Positions 7,084 to 10,796 of a stretch of 10,796 nucleotides of DNA are shown one piece after another. Location: positions 1 through 10,796 of the forward strand of contig CAKZSF010000176.1 of assembly GCA_937920575.1 (NCBI GenBank), in the 5' to 3' direction. The notes under the pieces are model-generated. The model saw nothing but the letters and a program-made list of their open reading frames with translations. It was not told where the DNA came from and did no database searches. The DNA comes from an uncultured Sphingomonadaceae bacterium (lineage in GTDB: Bacteria; Pseudomonadota; Alphaproteobacteria; Sphingomonadales; Sphingomonadaceae). Both the position numbers and the translations under genes were made by a program. Numbering within the stretch: position 1 is the stretch's first letter; every line of letters begins with the position of its first letter.

Positions 7084-7106
7084 AGGCGAATCACTTGCGC
7101 CTTTTT
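7084..7106 (+). terminator. Terminator-like hairpin in the leader of the 63-aa protein gene
   Basis: AGGCG (7084-7088) pairs with CGCCT (7098-7102) across a 9-nt loop, followed at once by a run of T (7102-7106). That is the layout of a short intrinsic terminator. It lies 12-34 bp before the start codon at 7118 and ends at the G-rich ribosome binding site (7107-7111). The stem is only 5 bp, so it may be weak. It could end transcripts arriving from upstream or act as an attenuator. Confidence 0.4.
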
Positions 7107-7117
7107 GGGGGAATACG

Positions 7118-7309
7118 ATGTTTGGTTTCGCACTGGGAATGGCAGCGGCTTCATTGGTCGCCTTGCTGATAGTGCTCTTTCTGGGCCTACGCTTCTTTGG
7201 TGCATTGGCGGGGCAATCGCGCGCCAATGAGCAAATTGCTGAGGACAGCGCGCAAACCGTTGCACCCGAATTCAAACGCTTCGATTTGTCGGTTCGGCGT
7301 AAGGCCTAG
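7118..7309 (+). CDS. Small single-helix membrane protein, 63 aa
   Basis: Unrecognised. The start at 7118 (MFGFALGMAAASLVAL) was chosen because GGGGGAA (7107-7113) precedes it and the transmembrane helix begins immediately. In-frame upstream starts add 41 residues of non-coding appearance. One hydrophobic helix covers about 3-28 (FALGMAAASLVALLIVLFLGLRFFG), followed by a polar tail of about 35 residues ending basic (RFDLSVRRKA). The topology suggests an inner-membrane anchor with a short soluble tail. The gene stands alone between the flavoprotein gene and a second small membrane protein gene whose upstream region carries the same 16-bp element, so joint regulation is possible. Function unknown. 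Confidence 0.6.
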   Translation: MFGFALGMAAASLVALLIVLFLGLRFFGALAGQSRANEQIAEDSAQTVAPEFKRFDLSVRRKA

Positions 7310-7362
7310 TCTGCAAAGCAACGACGGATCGACTCCGCGGCCTTCTCCGAAAGAAAGGTCCA

Positions 7363-7404
7363 ATTACAAGTGTTTACAGACATACGGCGCGCAATCGCTA
7401 TAAG
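7363..7404 (+). promoter_or_regulatory. Upstream element and possible -10 box of the 81-aa protein gene
   Basis: ATTACAAGTGTTTACA (7363-7378) matches 14 of 16 positions of the element at 7038-7053. TATAAG at 7399-7404 is a plausible -10 box giving a leader of about 30 nt to the ATG at 7441. The TTTACA within the repeat is 20 bp from it, too far for a normal -35, so the repeat may instead bind an activator or another sigma factor. The rest of the gap (7310-7440) shows nothing else clear. Confidence 0.4.
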
Positions 7405-7440
7405 CGGCATCGGAGGTCAGATCCCGTTACGGAGACGACG

Positions 7441-7686
7441 ATGTTAGTAGCTTTTGCCGGATGGAGTTTTGCAGCCATCCTATTCATCACCATAATTGCG
7501 ATCTTGTATGATGTCGCCGTTCGTGTGGCAGATTTATCCCGCCGTTTGCGGCGCGAGATGAAGATCGGCGAACAACGCCAGGCGCAATCGGGTGTCGTGC
7601 TCCAACTTCGTCAGCCAAATGCGCGGGTTCGTCAGCCACGCTCATCTGTACGAACACGCCAGCCCGAGCAGCGCATCGCCGCCTGA
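7441..7686 (+). CDS. Small single-helix membrane protein, 81 aa, Arg/Gln-rich tail
   Basis: Unrecognised. The ATG at 7441 has GGAG 6 nt upstream (7431-7434). One hydrophobic helix spans about 3-27 (VAFAGWSFAAILFITIIAILYDVAV). It continues into an amphipathic basic helix (VADLSRRLRREMKIGEQ, about 28-46) and a low-complexity tail with three RQP units (about 57-75). The tail is very basic, which fits contact with lipid head groups, nucleic acid or a cytoplasmic partner. The DNA of the tail contains near-repeats (TTCGTCAGCCA twice), and the stop codon sits inside a 15-bp tandem repeat, so the C-terminus may have changed by slippage. Its upstream element matches that of the 63-aa protein gene. Function unknown. 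Confidence 0.55.
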   Translation: MLVAFAGWSFAAILFITIIAILYDVAVRVADLSRRLRREMKIGEQRQAQSGVVLQLRQPNARVRQPRSSVRTRQPEQRIAA

Positions 7687-7712
7687 CACAACGCCGCCTA
7701 ACACAACGCCGC
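7677..7712 (+). repeat. 15-bp tandem repeat, 2.4 copies
   Basis: CGCCGCCTGACACAA (7677-7691) is followed directly by CGCCGCCTAACACAA (7692-7706), one mismatch, and then CGCCGC (7707-7712). The first copy contains the TGA stop (7684-7686) of the 81-aa gene. The repeat ends just before the terminator at 7718-7741. Confidence 0.8.
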
Positions 7713-7717
7713 AATGC

Positions 7718-7741
7718 AAAACGGGCGCTGCATGCGCCCGT
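7718..7741 (-). terminator. Intrinsic terminator of the minus-strand gene
   Basis: A perfect 8-bp GC-rich stem (ACGGGCGC 7721-7728, GCGCCCGT 7734-7741) with a 5-nt loop. Read on the minus strand it is followed by TTTT. It lies 35 bp beyond the stop of the exported-protein gene at 7776. On the plus strand there is no T-run, so it primarily serves leftward transcription, but the hairpin may also limit read-through from the 81-aa gene. Confidence 0.75.
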
Positions 7742-7775
7742 CCTACTCGATCAAATCTATGTTTGCCTCAGCTGA

Positions 7776-8216
7776 TCAGCTCGCTTGCTCGTTGTCAGCC
7801 AGCCGATACGGCACGAAATCTTCCAGCATCACCACGCCAGTGAAGAATTGGCTGTAACGATCGCGGGTGGTCACGCTATCCAGACGACACAGCTGGTTGG
7901 TGCTGCCGAATTTGCGGATCACCAAAAAGTCATCATCGTCGAGCGAGCTCGGGTGACGGGTGCGGTTGACCCAAATCGTCTTACCTTGCCGATAGACAAT
8001 CGCGGTTCCGTCAATGATTGTCAGACCGCGACTGGGCGTCGTGCGAATGCAACGCGCGCCCTCGCCGGCTTCGCGCCCTTCCAACATCTTGGCGAGCTTC
8101 ATCTCGCCCTTGGTCATTTCCGGAGCATTGTCAGCGTGGTCATCTGCCGATGCGGGCATCGCCGCCAGACCCATCGCTGCGCCTGCTGTGATAAGTGACG
8201 TGAGTATTCTTGCCAT
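7776..8216 (-). CDS. Small exported protein of unknown function
   Basis: 146 aa, starting at 8216 with a strong AGGAG ribosome binding site 8 nt upstream on the minus strand. A Sec signal peptide is clear: basic MAR, hydrophobic core, and ASA cleavage site near residue 24 (PASA/DDHAD). The mature part is acidic at first. It then has a compact region (about 54-137) with two cysteines, C56 (ARCIRTT) and C110 (QLCRLD), that could form a disulfide, and short beta-like stretches (LTIIDGTAIVYR, KTIWVNRT, DFLVIRKFG). I recall similar small periplasmic proteins with paired cysteines in Proteobacteria (perhaps DUF6491-like) but cannot confirm the family. It follows tldD on the same strand after 77 bp and is closed by an intrinsic terminator. 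Confidence 0.75.
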   Translation of the reverse strand: MARILTSLITAGAAMGLAAMPASADDHADNAPEMTKGEMKLAKMLEGREAGEGARCIRTTPSRGLTIIDGTAIVYRQGKTIWVNRTRHPSSLDDDDFLVIRKFGSTNQLCRLDSVTTRDRYSQFFTGVVMLEDFVPYRLADNEQAS

Positions 8217-8293
8217 TGCAGTTCTCCTAGTTCGCCTACCCCAATTGATACCCTATCTCATCAAGCTGAACGCCCGATGAGTCGATATTGCGC

Positions 8294-9718
8294 TCAGGCG
8301 GTACCGCCCACGGTCAGCCCTTCGACCAGCAAAGTCGGCTGCCCGACGCCGGCCGGCACACTCTGTCCGCCTTTACCACATACGCCGACTCCGCGATCCA
8401 GTTCCAGATCATCGCCGATACCGGTGACCTGCGTCAGCGCGGTTGGCCCGTCGCCGATCAGCGTCGCGCCCTTGATCGGTGCGCCCAGCTTGCCGTTCTC
8501 GATTTTGTACGCCTCGGTGCAGGAGAAGACGAACTTGCCCGACACGATATCAACTTGTCCGCCGCCAAAGCTCTTCGCGAAGATCCCGTTCTTCACCCGG
8601 CTGAGCAGTTCGTCGGGGTTATCGTTCCCTGCACGCATAAACGTGTTCGTCATGCGCGGCATCGGCGCGTGAGCGAAACTCTCTCGGCGTCCGTTACCGG
8701 TTGCCTCCACGCCCATCAGACGCGCATTCAGGCGATCCTGCATATAGCCTTTCAGGATGCCGTCTTCGATCAGCACGTTCTCCGAAGTTGGCGTGCCCTC
8801 ATCATCAATGCTGAGGGAGCCGCGCCGGTCAGCCATCGTGCCATCATCGACCACGGTGACACCGGGCGCCGCGACGCGTTCGCCGATGCGCCCAGAAAAG
8901 GCGCTGGTGCCCTTGCGGTTAAAGTCGCCTTCCAAACCGTGACCGACCGCCTCGTGCAACAGCACGCCGGGCCAACCGGGCCCCAGCAGCACCGTCATTT
9001 CGCCCGCCGGTGCGTCCACGCTTTCCAAATTGATCAGCGCCTGCGCAAGCGCCTCGTCGATACCCGTGTTCCAGGTCGAATCGTCAAACAGAGTGTCATA
9101 CAAATAGCGTCCACCCACGCCGTATGTGCCCATTTCTCGGCGGCCATTGCTTTCTGCCACAATGCTGATGTTGAGCCGAACCAGAGGCCGTACATCGGTT
9201 GCGACAAACCCGTCTGGCCGCACAATTTCCACTACGGACCAGCTACCGGTGAGCGAGGCGCTGACTTGCGCCACACGCGGATCACGCGCGCGGGCCGCCG
9301 CATCGATCCCTTCGAGCAGCGCAACCTTCTTCTCAAACGGAATCAGATCAAGCGGCGAAGCATCGGTGTAGAGATGCCGGTTGTTCTTGCGCGGCGGCGC
9401 GGCCAAGGACTGCGTGGTCGGATCAATCAGTTTGAGCGTCTCGCCCGCCCGCTTGATCGCGCCAGCCGACAGCTCGTTGGCATGCGCAAAGCCAGTCATC
9501 TCACCCGAGACTCCGCGCAGGCCAAAGCCGCCCTCGCGCGAATAGTCTGCCGTCTTCAGCCGCCCGTCATCGAACAGAAACGCCTCGCTGGCCGTGTATT
9601 GCAGATACAACTCGCCATCATCGCATTTGGTCAGCGTTTGCGCGGCCAGCGCCTGCGCTTCCTCCGGAGTGAGCGAACCTTGGCCATACAGCAACGAGCG
9701 GGGATCAGTGATTGTCAT
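8294..9718 (-). CDS. tldD: TldD metalloprotease
   Basis: TldD forms a heterodimeric zinc protease with TldE (PmbA); in E. coli it matures the microcin B17 precursor and affects CcdA stability, and it is widely conserved. The protein has 474 aa (E. coli TldD 481 aa). The metal site is seen in LLHEAVGHGLEGD: H255, E256, H260, and the likely third ligand C400 in FVFSCTEAYKIENG. The N-terminal half has the usual EAFLFDDGRLK and GFGLRGVSGEMTGFAHANEL (64-83). The C-terminus has GIGDDLELDRGVGVCGKGGQSVPAGVGQPTLLVE. No pmbA partner lies in the window. No Shine-Dalgarno is visible, and a TATATC box ends 6 nt before the ATG, so the transcript may be leaderless. An antisense open frame at 8288-10030 is a codon-bias shadow. 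Confidence 0.97.
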   Translation of the reverse strand: MTITDPRSLLYGQGSLTPEEAQALAAQTLTKCDDGELYLQYTASEAFLFDDGRLKTADYSREGGFGLRGVSGEMTGFAHANELSAGAIKRAGETLKLIDPTTQSLAAPPRKNNRHLYTDASPLDLIPFEKKVALLEGIDAAARARDPRVAQVSASLTGSWSVVEIVRPDGFVATDVRPLVRLNISIVAESNGRREMGTYGVGGRYLYDTLFDDSTWNTGIDEALAQALINLESVDAPAGEMTVLLGPGWPGVLLHEAVGHGLEGDFNRKGTSAFSGRIGERVAAPGVTVVDDGTMADRRGSLSIDDEGTPTSENVLIEDGILKGYMQDRLNARLMGVEATGNGRRESFAHAPMPRMTNTFMRAGNDNPDELLSRVKNGIFAKSFGGGQVDIVSGKFVFSCTEAYKIENGKLGAPIKGATLIGDGPTALTQVTGIGDDLELDRGVGVCGKGGQSVPAGVGQPTLLVEGLTVGGTA

Positions 9719-9724
9719 TGGAAC

Positions 9725-9788
9725 GATATAGGGAGCGCACGCTGCGGATGGAAGCGCGGAGTCGGAGCTATCAATCGCAGCCTATATC
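9725..9788 (-). promoter_or_regulatory. TATATC box before tldD, part of an 8-bp inverted repeat
   Basis: On the minus strand CCTATATC (9732 down to 9725) ends 6 nt before the tldD ATG at 9718. If it is a -10 box, transcription would start at or beside the start codon. The same 8 bases occur on the plus strand at 9781-9788, making a perfect inverted repeat with 48 bp between arms. No good -35 is visible for the minus-strand box. Between tldD and the zf-CHCC gene (9719-9860) I see nothing else. Confidence 0.35.
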
Positions 9789-9860
9789 AATACCGTTGTG
9801 GTCGCTGGGCCGGTGAAGGCTCTGATTCAATCGCGAGTGCTGACGACTTGCGAAGCAAAC

Positions 9861-10073
9861 TCACGCGGCCTGTTGATCCGCCGGTCCGTCTTTCAGAACA
9901 AAGCGGCGGTCGCAATAACCGCAATCGACCAAACCCGTCTCGTCAATCTCTAGCCAGACACGCGGGTGACCCAGCGCCGATGGTGCATATCCAGGCCCGG
10001 GACGAATATTGCCCGATCCGTCGCAGCTGACACGAGTGGTTTCGACCAAAGTGGTTTCAGGAATATCGCTCAT
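9861..10073 (-). CDS. zf-CHCC zinc-finger protein (NDUFS6-like)
   Basis: 70 aa. The zf-CHCC motif is complete: C17 (RVSCDGSG), H36 (ALGHPRVWLEI), C51 and C54 (VDCGYCDRRFVL). This family includes the mitochondrial complex I subunit NDUFS6, and alphaproteobacterial members are regarded as its bacterial counterparts, where they probably bind zinc at the peripheral arm of NADH dehydrogenase. That role is inferred from family only; no nuo genes are in the window. The length is normal for the bacterial form. The ribosome binding site is weak. It precedes tldD on the same strand by 142 bp and may have its own promoter in the 169-bp gap shared with the divergent ABC gene. Confidence 0.88.
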   Translation of the reverse strand: MSDIPETTLVETTRVSCDGSGNIRPGPGYAPSALGHPRVWLEIDETGLVDCGYCDRRFVLKDGPADQQAA

Positions 10074-10242
10074 AGCAGGTCTTTAGAATGGGACGCGGCG
10101 CGGCGCAATATGTGAGAATTCGCGCGGACCGCGCCAGAGCGTGCCCACGCGCCGGGCGATAGAGCGTCCCTCCGAGGTGTTCACGCATGCAAAGGATTGA
10201 CGCCTCTTTACCTCAATGCCGCTCTGCGCCATGGCACACGCG

Positions 10243-10796
10243 ATGACTGACAACACTCCCGCTATCCGCATCAAGGACCTGCAAAAGCGCTACGCTGGCG
10301 CAAAAGGCGAAGAGGGCAAGCTTGCTCTCAAAGGCGTGAGCTTTGACGTGCCGCGCGGTCAAATCTTTGGCCTGCTCGGCCCCAATGGTGCGGGCAAGTC
10401 CACGCTGATCAACATCCTTGCCGGGCTGGTCAACAAGACTGGCGGCGGCGCGGAGATTTGGGGCTTCGACATTGATCAGGACCACCGCAACGCTAAGCGA
10501 TCCATCGGGATCGTGCCGCAGGAAATCGTCTTTGACCCGTTCTTTACCCCCTACGAAGTGCTGGAAAACCAGGCCGGTTTCTACGGCGTGCCCAAGGCCG
10601 AGCGGCGCTCTGAGGAGCTGCTTGCCGCTGTGCGATTGGCAGACAAGCGCGACGCCTATGCCCGCACGCTGTCGGGCGGGATGAAGCGCCGCTTGCTGGT
10701 GGCCAAGGCGATGGTGCATTCGCCGCCCGTACTGGTGCTGGATGAACCCACCGCTGGCGTCGATGTCGATCTGCGGCGGCAATTGTGGGAGCTGGT
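10243..10796 (+). CDS. ABC transporter ATP-binding protein, YadG-like, N-terminal part
   Basis: ATPase subunit of an ABC-2 type transporter; the frame runs off the right edge, with about 184 residues visible. Walker A is GPNGAGKST, the Q-loop is IVPQE, the signature is LSGGMKRRL and Walker B is VLVLDEPTAGVD. The text around the Q-loop (VPQEIVFDPFFTPYEV, then ENQAGFYGV) closely resembles E. coli YadG, which pairs with the permease YadH; a permease gene is expected just downstream. The substrate is unknown. Three in-frame ATGs (10216, 10231, 10243) are possible and none has a clear ribosome binding site. I chose 10243 (MTDNTPAIRIKDLQKRY) because the domain starts there and the earlier codons look unconserved. 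The gap 10074-10242 shows no further gene. Confidence 0.92.
   Translation, partial: MTDNTPAIRIKDLQKRYAGAKGEEGKLALKGVSFDVPRGQIFGLLGPNGAGKSTLINILAGLVNKTGGGAEIWGFDIDQDHRNAKRSIGIVPQEIVFDPFFTPYEVLENQAGFYGVPKAERRSEELLAAVRLADKRDAYARTLSGGMKRRLLVAKAMVHSPPVLVLDEPTAGVDVDLRRQLWEL

Noticed and set aside
6995..7117. N-terminal extension of the 63-aa membrane protein from an alternative start
   Set aside because: The added residues cover the inverted repeats and the terminator-like hairpin, look non-coding, and the G-rich ribosome binding site sits directly before the ATG at 7118.
8297..8308. GGCGGTACCGCC palindrome at the end of tldD
   Set aside because: It encodes the last tldD codons, has no loop and is not followed by a T-run in the direction of transcription, so it is unlikely to be a terminator.
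8288..10030. A 580-codon open frame on the plus strand
   Set aside because: It lies opposite tldD and the zf-CHCC gene, which have clear catalytic and zinc motifs. Its translation is rich in Arg, His and Gln and has no recognisable domain, as expected for an antisense shadow in GC-rich DNA.
10083..10274. A 63-codon minus-strand frame between the zf-CHCC and ABC genes
   Set aside because: It overlaps the ABC gene start antisense. A shorter GTG start at 10184 would fit the gap but has no ribosome binding site and no recognisable product.

Overview
The window looks like chromosomal DNA of an alphaproteobacterium, most likely order Sphingomonadales (Erythrobacteraceae-like). This is inferred from the GC-rich, strongly biased codon use, the protein flavours (VIT/DUF2135-type protein, zf-CHCC protein like mitochondrial NDUFS6, lipoprotein YceI) and possible CcrM-type GANTC sites. 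No taxonomic search was possible. Nothing indicates a prophage, IS element, CRISPR array, tRNA or rRNA.

Layout: (1) 1-1060, the C-terminal part of a large plus-strand protein with a DUF2135/YfaP-like domain, entering from the left edge. (2) 1080-1809, a divergent pair: a small two-helix membrane protein on the minus strand and a MerR-family regulator on the plus strand, sharing a control region with a perfect 8-4-8 operator palindrome. (3) 1864-5735, a plus-strand run of guaA (GMP synthase), a YceI-family lipoprotein, an endonuclease III-like DNA glycosylase and, overlapping it by 4 bp, a DMT/EamA transporter. (4) 5861-6832, a nitronate monooxygenase-family flavoprotein. (5) 6833-7690, a gene-poor stretch rich in hairpins and inverted repeats that carries two very small single-helix membrane proteins (63 and 81 aa). 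Their upstream regions share a 16-bp element at nearly the same distance from the start codon. (6) 7718-10073, a minus-strand run: zf-CHCC protein, then tldD, then a small exported protein of unknown function, closed by an intrinsic terminator. (7) 10243-10796, the start of a plus-strand YadG-like ABC ATPase cut by the right edge.

Most genes are housekeeping or widespread families with no obvious joint pathway. The clearest functional units are the MerR regulator with its divergent membrane protein (the regulator has three cysteines placed as in metal-sensing MerR proteins), the translationally coupled glycosylase/transporter pair, and the pair of small membrane proteins with look-alike upstream regions. 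I see no defence system or other clearly new multi-gene machine. The best leads for undescribed biology are the MerR/small membrane protein cassette and the twin small membrane proteins with their structured leaders.
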